Translations under genes and position numbers: made by a program | DNA from: Monodelphis domestica | Lineage: Eukaryota; Chordata; Mammalia; Didelphimorphia; Didelphidae | Direction: 5' to 3' | Assembly (NCBI RefSeq): GCF_027887165.1 | Contig: NC_077228.1 | Coordinates: 179,544,499-179,608,498, forward strand | Length of the DNA stretch: 64,000 nucleotides | Part shown: positions 11,430-22,984 of the stretch, one piece after another | How positions within the stretch are numbered: position 1 is the first letter of the stretch | Layout of the letters: every line of letters starts with the position of its first letter | The notes under the pieces: model-generated | The model's input: the letters and a program-made list of their open reading frames with translations, nothing else | What the model was told of the DNA's origin: nothing | Databases searched by the model: none

Positions 11430-12765
11430 AAAAAAAAAAAAGGACAAGTAAAAGTTCCTAATGGGAGGAAGGAAATTCAGGATTTTTCAGGGCATTAGAA
11501 AATCAAACATCATTATGCATTACTGTAGATATAGACAGTCTAGGACACTCCAAAGGTCTTACAAGAAACTCTGAAAATAATATTGTATATATTTATAACA
11601 TAAATAAATTGAATAATAAAATAAAATAAAGTGAAAAAAAAACATTCATTGAAGTGCTGCTCTATTGCTTCTTTCCAATTGTGAAGGTGACAGTTCTGAA
11701 TTATTGAAGGTTATACTAAGCTGGGCAAATTTTAATGATGAGCCAAGTAATGAATTTTCTATGTACATTTTCTGAGGACAAACCTATCTAAGCTCAATGA
11801 AGATCTGATTATCACCAAGTTATCTGTAAGATGATGGCTCTTTCAGCCTCAAATTATTAAAGACTGTCTTGAGTCTTCTCTGAAGTGTCAAAGAGGGTAT
11901 GATACGTATTGGCAGATATTACCCACACTAACAAAATCACAGACCTAGTTTGTCATACGTCTCAAAACAAAACAACAAACAAAAACTTGGGATAAATGCA
12001 CATACACACACAAAAATGATCTGGATATTTCTGGGTTTTGGTGGATCAGAACACAAATAAATATAAATTTATTAGGTGACTACTATTCTTCACTCAAAAT
12101 ATCAATTAATAGAAATAAACACACCTCAAATTAGATGATCTGAATTTGAACTATAGTGGGACCTCTTTTTATATTAATTCAAGGCACGAGAATTCAGGTA
12201 TATATAATTGGCAATAAAAGAATAAAGGCAGAAAAATATATAAAATAAAAAATTTTAATTATATGTTAAATCCATTTCATTTCCCCAAGCAGTCAAAAAG
12301 TCTCACAGTAGTTCACCCAATCATGCTCATTGTCACTCTGAGAAGTTAGTGTGAGTCATTAAATTGTTTTGTGTGAAATATTAACTCCCATATCAATCTT
12401 TGTCTGGAGTTCTTTCTTGTAACAAGTTATGTCCACAGAGCAGTGCTTCTCTTTGTTTCATTAACATTATTTAGACATAAATAATGACTCCAAAGTACAA
12501 GTAGTGATGCTAGTAGCTCTGATTAGCTTAAGAAAAATTAAGTGCCTAGGTATATTTGTATAAGAAATATTTATTAAATAATGGAGTTCACTATTATACA
12601 CAATTTTCAGCTTAATACAAAGGGTCTTGGAATGTATTAGTTGAGTAAAATAAAGTCCTACTGTCATTTACTCTGAAATAACTATCAATTTATCTTTCTT
12701 TAGCAATCAAAAGATTGATACTTAGTCTAAGATTGAAGGTAAGGGGTTTTGGTAGGGTTTTTTTG
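11430..12765. other. AT-rich intergenic stretch
   Basis: After an A-run at 11429-11441 I see only AT-rich unique or highly decayed sequence, and no gene. Confidence 0.35.
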
Positions 12766-12769
12766 TTTT

Positions 12770-13110
12770 TTTAAAGAAGAAATGATGAACAAGGTGGTTT
12801 CAGAAAAATCTGGGAAGACCTGCATGAACTGATGCAAAGTGAAGCAAACAGACCAAGAGAGTATTGTACACAATAATAGTAATATTTTGTAATGATGATC
12901 AACTATAAAAGACTTGATGATTCTGATCAACACAATGATCCAAAACAACTCCAAAAGATTTCATGATGAAAAATGCTATCCACTTCCAGAATGAGAACAG
13001 ATACAATATGGCAATTTTAAAGAGCAAATTATGACCAATTTATAAATTTTATTTCAATTTTTAAATTTGCTTGATTTGTTCCATGATTTGCTTTTAAACT
13101 TAGTTCAGGA
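12770..13110 (+). mobile_element. Old LINE-1 3' end fragment
   Basis: Recognisable in order: 'cctgcatgaactgatgcaaa', 'gtgaagcaaacagaccaaga', 'caacacaatgatccaaaaca', then a 3' UTR. Clearly older than the copy at 7086. Confidence 0.7.
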
Positions 13111-13439
13111 AGTCCATTTCATGTTGTTTATACATTGTAACATCTATTTCCATATGACTGGAACATTAACATTTCTTTTACGACAATAGAAAAGACTTGG
13201 ACCACAATCTCCACCTCTTCTATTTTGTTGCCAACAGAGGAGGAAAAAGGTAATTCTCCTAAAGAGCTAAGACACAATTAAGATTATTTTGGATGCCCTT
13301 CCAAGAATTATGCCCTCTTGACACCCATCCATGGGAGTGATGTGGAGAGGAAAATGGCAAGTTCAGGATGATACCAGTGCTTTACCCTAGTTCGAAGATT
13401 CTACATTCTACATTCTACAAAAATACATGAATGTATTAA

Positions 13440-13605
13440 AAAAATATATTTTGAAAACTAAATTTCAGTGCAAGTGGTTGCCTTTGTAATCTTATGCATT
13501 TTATTTTGGGTATTTTACAATGTTATTCTGGGAAGGGATCCATAGGCTTCACCAGACTGCCAAAGGGATCCAAGACACACAAAAGAGCTTAAGAATCTCT
13601 ACCCT
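13440..13605. mobile_element. hAT relic, same family as 2897-3080
   Basis: Contains 'gggatccataggcttcacca', 'gactgccaaagggatccaag' and a right end 'gcttaagaatctct'. Left end not resolved. Confidence 0.5.
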
Positions 13606-14485
13606 AGTTAGAAATGAGAAACAAAAACCCTTCCTACTGCTCTTCTATGATGGTACAATTTGTGCAAGAAGTTAAAGATGATTAAGAATCTCATTTTTTT
13701 TTTGTTTCTGGGCCTTGCCAGAGACTCATACAACAGCATCATACTTTTCAAAACTATTACTCTAAAGCATAAAATAATTTGCAGCACAGTATGAGGCAAA
13801 GCTGGAAAAAATGGGTTTAAAATAGCATTAGGATGCATTCAAATTAACATTATGAAATTAAACTACTGCACATCTAGTAATTTTTAAAAACCCATTTCAA
13901 AACATTTTCCAACAACAAGAGACTAATTCACATTAAACAGTTCCTGTCAGCAAAGTTCTAGGATAATATTATAGTTCTGAAGCAATTCATGGCTGCAATG
14001 AGGTTTCTTGAAATGAAATAAATAGAATTATTAGAAGGCCCTACGCCAGAGAGAATGATGGAAAAAGCATAAGGCTTTTTAAATTTAGATATTTAGATGT
14101 AATCTAATTTAGCATTAGGAAATTAGCATCATGTTTATTATGGTACAACACTATTAAAAACAAAAGGTTTTATGGTATACACACATTTGTCATGAGGACC
14201 TTTTGCTCCCAGAGGAGCCGATTTGACTAGTGTAGACCAATGAATGGCTTCTATGGCACTATAAACTTTTGTAAAAACTCTATATCCTAAGCATGAGAGC
14301 CTACAGCAGTCTTTCTTCCTGTGCCTATTGAGTACTTCTCAACAAAGTTTGATCTGAGTACTAGGAAAGCACAGGCTGCTTTCAGAGTTCATAAGGTTCC
14401 CACGTGAGCATACACTTAAATGGGAGACTCATGGCTTCAGTTATAATCACCTCTTTTTGGAAGACTTAAAAATCAATGCCTCTAG
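13606..14485. other. Intergenic stretch, nothing identified
   Basis: No gene or repeat I can name. Confidence 0.35.
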
Positions 14486-14487
14486 AA

Positions 14488-14625
14488 CAATCAGGTGGCT
14501 GAGTGTAAACAGAGCCAGGCTTGGAGGTAGGAGGTCTCAAGATCAAATATGGCCTCACTCATACCTCTCTTCTGTCTGTTACCTATATAGATTCTAAGAC
14601 AGAAGGTAAGAGTTAAAAAAAAAAT
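14488..14625 (+). mobile_element. Diverged marsupial SINE
   Basis: Head 'caatcaggtggctgagtgta', middle shortened, tail 'gacagaaggtaagagttaaa'. Confidence 0.65.
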
Positions 14626-14639
14626 TCTATCCCTCCAAA

Positions 14640-15190
14640 CTGGACTTCTTTTTGAATCACAGTCACGCATCCATATTAAATGCCTGTTAATGTCTTCCTA
14701 GATGGTCTGCCATCATCCCACTCTTAGCATTTCTCAATCTGAATTCAACTTTCTCTAAAAACTAGTTTTATATTTGGACTTTGCATTTCTGACCCCCAGA
14801 CTTATGACCTTTAAATCACCCTTGACTTGTCTCCCACTGATCTCAACAAGATCAAATCTTATCAATGTTTCTTTTGCAACATTTTTTACATTCATCTCTT
14901 CCATTCCATTATTGTAAGTGCTTCCCCTGAACTAATAATCACCTGGTATGTAGACTATTAAAAGTCTACTAACCTGTCTCCCTATCTCCTGTCTCTGCGT
15001 ACTAATTCATCATGTGCACCACTAGCCAAAATGATCTTTCTAAAAACTACTTTGTGTATGCCACCCCGTTGCTCAAAAAGCTTTAATTGACAAAGTCCAA
15101 ACTCCTTAGCTTGGCATTCAAGGACCTTTCCATTCTGCCTCCTACCTAATTTTCTACTATATGCTATCCCTGAACTTATTGCCATCATAG
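14640..15190 (+). mobile_element. L2 LINE 3' region
   Basis: Pyrimidine-rich sequence in L2 order: 'ctgacccccagacttatgac', 'ctacctgtctccctatctcc'-like stretches, 'ccaccccgttgctcaaaaag' and 'gcattcaaggacctttccat'. Non-coding now. Confidence 0.6.
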
Positions 15191-15471
15191 AGGGCATTTT
15201 GTGTAAAGATTAAAATTTTGGGAAAGCTGAGGCAGGTAGAAATTAGTTTCTCTCTGCAAGGAGTATTATATTTTTAGAGGTTTATAGGAGATTAGGGATT
15301 AAAGAAAATACAGGATAAGAAAGCACGTGTCTAGGCCCAGGGGTCTAGACAACCTCACCTACATTATGAAAAGAGTTGCTTGCAAGCGGAAACAGGAAAG
15401 ACCCGCAAAAGCCTTTCCAATCAGGTTAAATACCCCTTCTCGATCTCCGCCCAGGTCTCATCACTGAAAAA

Positions 15472-15680
15472 GGGGGCAGCTGGGTAGCTCAGTGGATTGA
15501 GAGCCAGTCCTAGAGACGGGAGGTCCTAGGTTCAAATCTGACCTCAGCCACTTCCTAGCTGTGTGACCCTGGGCAAGTCACCTGACCCCCTTGCCTAGCC
15601 CTTACCACTCTTCTGCCTTGGAGCCAATACACAGTATTGACTCCAAGACAGAAGGTAAGGGTTTAAAAAAAAAAGGGGGG
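15472..15680 (+). mobile_element. Marsupial CORE-SINE, full length and little diverged
   Basis: Complete from GGGGGCAGCTGGGTAGCTCA to TAAGGGTTT plus A-run. Hairpin arms are intact (CTTGGAGCCAATA and TATTGACTCCAAG). A G-run follows the tail. Confidence 0.93.
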
Positions 15681-15807
15681 GGGGCAGTGATATTACTTCA
15701 GTGATATTACAAAGCATTCTGGGGAAGTGGAGCAAGGAATTCTGGGGATTGAAGTCCTGGATTCAAGTTCATTTTTACATTTGCCTCCTGTCACTGGACT
15801 TTCTGAA

Positions 15808-16400
15808 AACCAATCGACAAATATTTATTAAATGCCTACTATATCCTAGCATGAGGCACTGAGGATTTAAGTATAGAAAAAATAATACTCACAAAGTGCT
15901 TAGATTTTAATGGAAGAAACAATAAATACATATTTAAACATGTATAATATACACACACACAAACAAAATATATGCAAAGTGCTTAAATACCACATTGTTT
16001 GGGAGCACTATAGGGTTAAGAAGTTTCAGGAAAGACTTCATGCTAAAGTAAGGTGCTGGAGAGGACAGCTGGATGGTTCAGTGGATTGAAAGCCAGGTCC
16101 AGAGATGGGAGATCCTGTGTTCAAATATGATCTCAGATACTTCCCAGCTGTGTGACCCTGGTCAAGTCACTTAACCCCTATTGCCTAGCCTTTACCACTC
16201 TTCTGCCTTGGAACCAACACACAGTATTGATTCCAAGATAGAAGATAAGGGTTTAAAAATAATAATAAATAAAGGTTCTAGAGCTGATTCTTAAAGAAAG
16301 AAAGGTACTCTAAGAGAGGAAGTAAAGAAAGAATATCTTTCAGACATGTGAGAAAGCCAGAGCATAGCAGTGGGGATGGAAGACAGAGTATGGTGGATTG
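15808..16400 (+). repeat. Ancient repeat family A, split by a SINE
   Basis: Starts 'cgacaaatatttattaaatg..ctatatcctagcatgaggca' and resumes after the SINE at 16273 with 'gagctgattcttaaagaaag' up to 'gtggggatggaagacagagt'. Confidence 0.5.
16062..16272 (+). mobile_element. Marsupial CORE-SINE with target-site duplication
   Basis: Full-length copy. AGGTGCTGGAG at 16051-16061 and AGGTTCTAGAG at 16273-16283 are an imperfect 11-bp duplication (9 of 11). Hairpin arms carry the A/T variant (CTTGGAACC and GATTCCAAG). Confidence 0.9.
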
Positions 16401-16842
16401 GGAATTTACTATGGCTCTTCTGCCATAAGCGCCCAGGTTCCTGCCCCAGCACTTATTCCTCTCTGCATCATCACTAGAGCAGAAAGGGAAGACTCCATCC
16501 TCACCCCCACTCAGAACCTGGGTTTTGAGGCTTTCTTACCCTGGAACATATGTTTGGAGGCCAGTACCTGGTTGACCATCTATCACTGAATTGCCTGCAA
16601 AAATAGCATTTTAGATCATTATTACTTTGGAATGTGGGAGAAAAGTACGTGGTACTATACTAGTACCTTGAAGGCAGGACTTGTGCTCTCCAATATTGTC
16701 TGAGGAAACACAAGTATCGCTTTGCTTCTAACACATCCCTGGGAGATGGAGGCCACCGCTGATCTCTAGTCCCCTGACCCACCATCTACTTCTCTTTCTT
16801 ATTTTAACTAATTGACCTTGATAACTAGATACTAATCTCAGT

Positions 16843-17112
16843 TTTTTAAAACCCTCACTTTCTGTCTTAATAACTTAATCTCCCTTATTTAGGTCTTATT
16901 TCTCTTCTGCCTTGAAACCAATATAGTATTGATTCTAAGATGGAAGATAAAGATAAAAAAAAAGAAGAAGAAAGGTTAAGGGCTAGGCAAGCGGGGTTAA
17001 ATGATTTGCCCAAGCTCACATAGCCAGGAAGTATCTGGAATCAAATTTGAACCCAGGTCCTCCCAAATCCAGGCATGGAACTCTATCCAGTGAACCATTT
17101 AAGTGCTCCTAA
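16843..17112 (-). mobile_element. Marsupial SINE with inverted internal segment
   Basis: Minus-strand SINE tail at 16843-16875 and body at 16970-17112 ('gggctaggcaagcggggtta'). Between them a 3'-end segment at about 16905-16965 reads in the plus direction (CTTCTGCCTTGAAACCAATA to GATGGAAGATAAAG). Confidence 0.65.
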
Positions 17113-17360
17113 GCTTGGTTGTTTTTACCTGCTATAGTACAAAGTGAAATTTCAGTATCCTGGACTAAAATCTTTGTCATCTTGCCCCAGTTATATTTTT
17201 GGCAAGGGACTGGAATAGATGGCCTTTTATATCCCTTCCAACTGAGGTTTTGAAATGTAGGAAAGTGAAGATTCTGAAAAGTAGAGAAAAGGAGAAAGTG
17301 TCGTAAAAATATGTGAGACAGATTGTACAAATGCTAGTATTGTGGGAGAAACATACCTAT

Positions 17361-17770
17361 TTGTAGCAGGGTCTGGCCCCCAAAATGGGAAATTCAAACT
17401 CATTCAATCTAGAAGTAAGAAAAGAATTTAATTTGAAGAAGAAGAGGTTTTTAAGATAATACAATAGCCTAATAGCTGATGGAGTAGCCTTGAAGCTCAT
17501 TGTTTAGACTTGAGGCTAATAGAATAGCCTTGGGGCAAGTAGAATAGCCCAATGGGTGATGGAATAGCAGCCCCAAAGCCTTGCTATCTTCTAAACAAAT
17601 GAGCGTGATATGACATCTAGAAACTTCAAATACACTTTATAGTTGAAGATGATAAAGTTGGGTCAGGTATACTGGAGGAACTAGTAACTTCCTTTGAAGA
17701 CTTTCTGTAATCCATGAATGTTACAGCCTTGCATAAGATTTAAAACCCACCATTCTTGAAAATTTCATTA
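17361..17770. other. Unclassified repeat-like stretch beside the retrovirus
   Basis: Starts TGTAGCAGGGTCTGGCCCCC. It contains three diverged near-repeats of an 'aatagcctnnggg' type unit (17461-17575). It could be LTR or lost 3' sequence of the neighbouring retrovirus, but I find no matching copy to prove it. Confidence 0.25.
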
Positions 17771-17787
17771 TAAATAAAAATACTTAT

Positions 17788-17994
17788 TTTTATTTGTTTT
17801 ATTTTTTTAACCCTTACTGTCCATCTTGGAACTATGGTTCCAAGACAGAAGAGCGGTAAGGGCTAGGCAATGGGGATTAAGTGACTTTCCCAGGGTCACA
17901 CAGCTGGGAAATTTCTGAGGCCAGATTTGAACCTAGGACCTCCCATCTCTAGGCCAATCTCTCAATCCATTGAGCTACCCAGCTGCCCCCAAAT
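17788..17994 (-). mobile_element. Marsupial CORE-SINE inserted in retroviral pol
   Basis: Flanked by AAATAAAAATACTTAT (17772-17787) and AAATAAAAGTACTTAT (17995-18010), a 16-bp duplication with one mismatch. The hairpin loop and upper stem are deleted, leaving CTTGGAAC and GTTCCAAG arms around TATG. It sits just past the RNase H remnant. Confidence 0.92.
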
Positions 17995-18010
17995 AAATAA
18001 AAGTACTTAT

Positions 18011-18983
18011 AAGCAAAAAGAAATAGATAGTACTTTTCCAGACATCTCCCTCCCTCTCTGCCACTTGTATGACTCCTCCAATGGATCACCCCTAGCTGTT
18101 AGGGTTTTTGGATGGCATCCAACAACTCAGTTATTATTTTTGCATGAGCAATTGGTTTTCCTAATGCAGTAATAAAACCTCATTGTTTCCAGATCTTCCC
18201 TGTAGTATGACATACAGAAAATGCATAACAATCGTCTGTATAAATATTTTCACTTTTACCCTCAGCTAGAAGACATCCTTGCTTCAAAGAGACCAACTCT
18301 GCCCCTTGAGCTCTAAGGTAACACATTACTAGGAAATGAGCCATACCACAGTATCTCAAATTCTGTGACCTCTGCAACACCTGTACATCTAATTCCATTA
18401 AACGAATATGAAGATCCATCAGTGAATAACACCAAGTCTGGATTTTCAATAGGAGTGTCTTTCAAATCTGTCCAAGGCATATCCACTAGATCTACTACTT
18501 TTATATACTCATGTAATGGTTCACCATTCTTTGGCAAATCAGGAAGAAGTGTAGCTGGATTTAATACACTACACCTCCTCAACTAAATGTTCTCACTTCC
18601 TAGGAGAATAATTTCATACTTTGAAATTCTTTGATCTGAATAAGCTTGAGCATGAAATTTTCTCATTAGTGCTTCTATTTGATGTGAACAATATACAGTC
18701 AATGGATATCCCAAAACTAAGGCTGCTGACTTCTGGACTAACACAACTACAGCTGCAGCTGCTACACCCCTTAGACAAGGAACTGTACCAGCAGCTATTA
18801 GATCAAGCTGACAACTATAATATCCAATTGAATGATAACTTTATCCTAAAGTTTGTGTCAGTACACCAGAAGCAATACCTTTAGTTTCATTTACAAATAG
18901 TTGAAATGGTTTTGTATTGTCTGGGATACCCAAAACTGGAGCAATAAAATAGCTTCTTTAAACTTACTTAAGGCTTGCAGATG
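18011..18983 (-). pseudogene. pol: RT connection and RNase H remnant
   Basis: Reading resumes at 18983 on the other side of the inserted LTR with [11 protein letters not shown], then [20 protein letters not shown]. RNase H follows with LVLFTDGSSYSFNG (first catalytic Asp), AQGAEL (Glu) and YTDDCYAF (Asp). There are several frameshifts, and the frame passes a stop near 18180 and reaches the SINE border at 18010. No integrase follows. Confidence 0.85.
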
Positions 18984-18988
18984 TTCAG

Positions 18989-19559
18989 TGTAGCAGTCCA
19001 CCCCTAGCTATGGGCAAGGGAAACAGTGTGTACAGAGTGGCTTAGAAGAGAGCATGCTCAGTCTTGCACATGGCTGGGGAAAGCCTCTGACCCTTGACCC
19101 CAGCTTCCCCCAGGTTAGGCGGGAAAACAGGTTTCTTTGTGTTCACCTGGCTAAGAGAAACCACAACTATACCTTGTCATTGACCAATGAGAATCATCCC
19201 TATGTATTGTGTATATTTGCATATTGGCCTCTGGCCAAGCTCCATCTTTGATTCCTTTCCTGATCTACCTCTCCCACCTGGGACCTGGCCTTCGGCCAGG
19301 CACTCTCTTTTCTCTATCATGTCTCCAACCTGTGTGGTATTAAATTTGGATCACTGGACGGGTATAAGCCTTCTGAGTAGTCCACTGATCGGAGTTTTTG
19401 CTGTGGCTCCTTTGTAACCAATAAAGCCTGGATTTCTGACTCATTCCTGCCACCTCATATCTCTAACTTGACTCCGCCACTCCCCTCGTGGAATACAGAA
19501 CTTCTATCCTTCCTCTATCTTCCTATCTTGAGGCTTCTCACTGGTTCGAGGAAGCTTTA
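18989..19559 (+). mobile_element. Solo LTR (571 bp) inserted antisense in pol
   Basis: Starts TGTAGCAGTCCACCCC and ends GGAAGCTTTA. The 5-bp duplication TTCAG lies at 18984-18988 and 19560-19564. AATAAA at 19420-19425 sits about 140 bp before the end, as expected for a sense-strand LTR. The pol reading frame continues in register when the LTR and one TTCAG are disregarded, so the borders are exact. The end is TA rather than the usual CA. Frames within it (19054-19417) are not genes. Confidence 0.88.
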
Positions 19560-19564
19560 TTCAG

Positions 19565-20117
19565 GCTTTAGTTTCAGAGGTTCTGGTTCTGTATTCCTGG
19601 TTAAATCTGTTAGACATTTTGTTAATTCACTATATCCAGGTATCCATTGTCTACAGAAGCCAGTTGTCCCAAGAACAGCTCTGAGTTTCTTTTTGGTCTT
19701 AGGAGCACTCAGTTTCTGTATGTCTGCTATTCTTTTCTGTGTGATACTTCTGGAACCCTCTGATAACATAAATCCAAGATATTTCACTCAAGGCAAAACC
19801 CACTGTAATTTTGCCTTGGAGATTTTATGCCCACACTTATATAATTCTAACAAAAGGATCTTGATATCTCTGAGAAATACTTTAGCATTTGGGGATGCTA
19901 GGAGAATATCATCTACAAAATGCACCAATTTACTTTCTTTGAATGTTATAGTGTTTAGATCTCTATTTAAAATTTGTGAATATTGGCTCAGTGAGTCTGT
20001 GAATCCTTGTGGAAGATGGGTCCAGGTCCATTGGTTTTTTTCCCAGGTAGAAGCAAAGATCTTTTGAGAATCCTTACGAATTGGAATTGAGAAAAAAGCT
20101 GAGCATAAATCAACCAC
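19565..20117 (-). pseudogene. pol: Reverse transcriptase palm remnant
   Basis: Frames 19788-20117 and 19565-19787 give the RT palm: VDLCSAFFSIPI (first catalytic Asp), LPQGF, and FVDD in place of Y/F-x-D-D. KYLGFMLSEG and TTGFCRQWIPGY follow. The region is broken by a stop between the two frames and ends at the LTR insertion border (19564). Confidence 0.88.
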
Positions 20118-20219
20118 GGTGAAATATCTTGCCTAACTTGGAATGGAAGAAACTATAGCAGCTGGTCTTGGTACAATAAGATGTGTCTTTATCACAAAAT
20201 CATTTACAACTCATAAATC

Positions 20220-20933
20220 CTATATGAATCTATATACCACTTTGTCATTTCGATCTAACTTTGACTTTTTGATTGGAAGAATAGGGGCATTATATTCTGA
20301 GAAGCAAGGTATTATAATCCCTTGTTGGATTAGGGATTCAATGATTGGTTTTATACCCTCTGTTGCTTCTTTAGTTAAGGGATATTGAGGTATACAAGGA
20401 ACAGGCCCTGCCTTAGTCCTCACCCTTACAGGAGTAGCTAATTTCAATAGACCTACATCTATGGAAGACTTTGACCATAAATCTTCAGGGATATCCTCAG
20501 GTATAGGATAAATTGAATCCAAGTCAGCCTCTGTATTGACTAAATCTAAGAACAGCAATGTAAAAACTTTCAGAGATTCTTCTGGTAGATGTAATGAGAT
20601 ATCACCATCATCAGTACATTGGATTGTTGCTTGTAATTTAGATAATAAATCTCTACCTAAAAGATTCATGGGACAGTCTGGCATACAAAGAAATGTATGC
20701 TCCACAGATAGTGGACCTAAAGTAATAATTTTTTGTTGTAATTTTGCTACTCTCTCTGGTTTACCAGTAGCTCCTATAACTTCCATTATACTAGCAGCTC
20801 TACAATTCTTAGGAAGACTTTGAAAAACTACTTTCCTGCCTCTAGTATCAAACAGAAGATCATAAATCTGGTCTCCTATAGTGACGGATACATATGGTTC
20901 TCTACAATTCGGTGTTTGAAATGTTTCCAACAC
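20220..20933 (-). pseudogene. pro-pol: Retroviral protease and start of reverse transcriptase, inactivated
   Basis: One 237-codon open frame. An aspartic protease comes first: the expected catalytic D-T-G reads DTR (LLFDTRGRK, about residues 27-35), so the active site is broken. The flap and C-terminal G-R-D motif follow (MNLLGRDLL). The RT N-terminus comes after it, with P-L-T-K-E-A, an I-I-x-x-L-I-x-x-G-I-I block and N-x-P-I-L-P-I-K-K. It then breaks frame. Confidence 0.85.
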
Positions 20934-21253
20934 TAAGCAAGCACAGTAACATCAGTACAAAGATCAGTCATTTCCTGTCCATCCAAGTTAACATCTGCTT
21001 GAACTGCATGATATTCCCAGGAATTAACATCTTTAACACCATCATCAGCTTTTACACTACTCTCCTTGGTTCTTATATTCTCTACCTTGTTATTATTGCT
21101 CTCATTTACATTCACATTATCATTATCCCATTTACATTCTTTACTCTTTTCCATTATTTTACAATCATTAGAATTTTCCATTAATTTTACATTACAATTT
21201 TCCTTTTCCTTACAATTATTAACATTATTTACATTGTCTTTTGATTGCATCAC
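20934..21253 (-). pseudogene. Asn/Lys-rich linker between nucleocapsid and protease
   Basis: A 106-codon open frame of very low complexity (Asn, Lys, Asp, Val, Glu), for example NNVNNCKEKENCNVKLMENS, made of a diverged repeated unit near 'aat-aat/aac-tgt/tgg'. It probably belongs to the gag-pro junction of this provirus. No domain recognised. Confidence 0.5.
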
Positions 21254-21419
21254 TTATAACTTCATTAACCTTATTACCATTATAATCACTTTTATATAAT
21301 ATCAATCCATTTTCCCTTGATTCAAATACAGAAGAACTCTGGTTAAACCTTCATAAGGAACAAGTCCCTTTGTTCTGATCACCTATAACAACTTGACTTT
21401 ATTTGGACCTTGCCCCAGA

Positions 21420-22984
21420 TTTAAACCATAGTGTTCAAATCTGGTGCTTGAGTTCCCTGACAACAAGCATTTTGACATGTGTTAACATTATTCCTCCTTT
21501 GGTAGTTATTATAGTTATTATTATTATTCCAATTATTGTTATAGTTATTTTGTCTATTGAACCCTCCATTTCTATTCAATTGCCTTGAAAATTGACCTCT
21601 GTATCTACATTCCCTGACAAAATGCCCAATATTATTGCACAAGAAATACTATTGGGGACCAGAGCTTTTTTCCCTAGGCTTATAATAGTTATTAGGTTGC
21701 ATGGATCTTAGTGCTACCACTGCCTTAACTTCTTTAATTTCACTGTCCCTAGCTTTGCTCTCTGCTTCCTTCAATTTCCTTTTTTAAAATCATCTATCAC
21801 AATATCCCTTTCCTCATATTTGTCCTCAATATCATAACTCAGGTATGTTGTTTTCTTTCTTAAATCCTCTAATCCTATTTATTCCCAATCTCAGTAATTA
21901 TTCTTAAAAAGCAATTTTATCATGGGGGAGGAAGAGGTTGTATTCCTTACAAAGATTCTTTTTATATGTGCAATTGTTCCTTCTTCTAAAATGTCCATGT
22001 TCAAATATGTTTCAGCAACCTCTGTAATACGATCTAAAAAGGTTGTAGGTGATTCATTTTCTTTTTGTTTAATTCCCTCAAATTTAGACCATGCACCTGG
22101 CCTTTTTGTGTATTTTTTCATAACATCCATTATTAATTGTCTAGCTTCTTTCATTAATTCATATTGTGCTTTGTTGTTCATATCTGTGTCTTGGTAATCT
22201 TCTGGCTATGGTGTTAATAAGGGGTCATTCCTTGTCTCCTCTATAAATGTATTCCTATTTCTCTTAGTTGAAAGATCTTTCATTAATAAAGAGAAATCAT
22301 TATAGTTTGGATCAAAAATATCAATGGCTCTCTGTATTTCCCTAACCACCTTGTTTGTTTTTTCCACAAAGGAAGGAGTCCTCCTTTTTATTGACTCTAA
22401 ATTCTCTGGGTTAAATCTCTTATGAGTTTTCACTTTAAATATCTCATCCTGAGAAACCATTGGGACTTCTCAAAGAGGGAATAAGGTAACCTTGCATTCT
22501 GCCTCCTCTTTTTGCAATCTACTTAACTTCTTAACATTCCCATCTTTTTCCTTTAAATCAAATTCATAATCATTAGTAAATAAATCTTTTTTCCTTCATG
22601 CATGTTTCCATGTGATTAAGCTACTGTTTCATTAGTACAATCATCTGTTTCAGTGCAGTCTTTGATAATCCATACTATTACAGCCTTACATCCATGTCCA
22701 ATATTAAACACCACAATTCTACATTTGTATACAATAAACAAACAGAGACATAGTAAGGGAACATAGGATAAAACAGTTTGTACAGATAAACGCATACAGG
22801 GCTTCATCCATTGATCATCTAACATCACATAACAACCTTTGGGAAATAAGGTAAAAATAATGTAAGGGATGTGTAAAACACAATTCCAAAACAAATATAA
22901 GAAATCAATTAACATGTCCCTAGGCATGTTTACCTTCAATATTACAATGTTATACAAAAGAGAATCAGTTCTATTATACTCCAC
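21420..22984 (-). pseudogene. gag: Retroviral gag remnant
   Basis: Broken frames on the minus strand. 22616-22984 is hydrophobic with two membrane-like stretches (FLYLFWNCVLHIPYIIFTLF; VLSYVPLLCLCLFIVY) and may be the gag N-terminus or leader. 22206-22460 and 21891-22181 look like capsid: the latter has a major-homology-like block with F-L-D-R near its middle (SPTTFLDRITEVAETY). 21421-21642 is nucleocapsid with a C-x4-H-x4-C zinc knuckle half (CNNIGHFVREC). Its first cysteine position reads Tyr, and a TAG stop lies just before. The basic tail is Asn- and Tyr-rich. Not functional. Confidence 0.75.

Noticed and set aside
17361-17770. 3' LTR of the endogenous retrovirus
   Set aside because: It shows no visible similarity to the candidate 5' LTR at 23150-24240, so I left it unclassified.
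19468-20067. 199-codon plus-strand open frame
   Set aside because: It is antisense to the retroviral RT and partly covers the inserted LTR end. Its length comes from the composition of the pol strand.
20894-21299. Ile/Leu/Phe-rich plus-strand frames suggesting membrane proteins
   Set aside because: They are the complement of the Asn/Lys-rich retroviral linker, so the hydrophobic look is a strand artefact.
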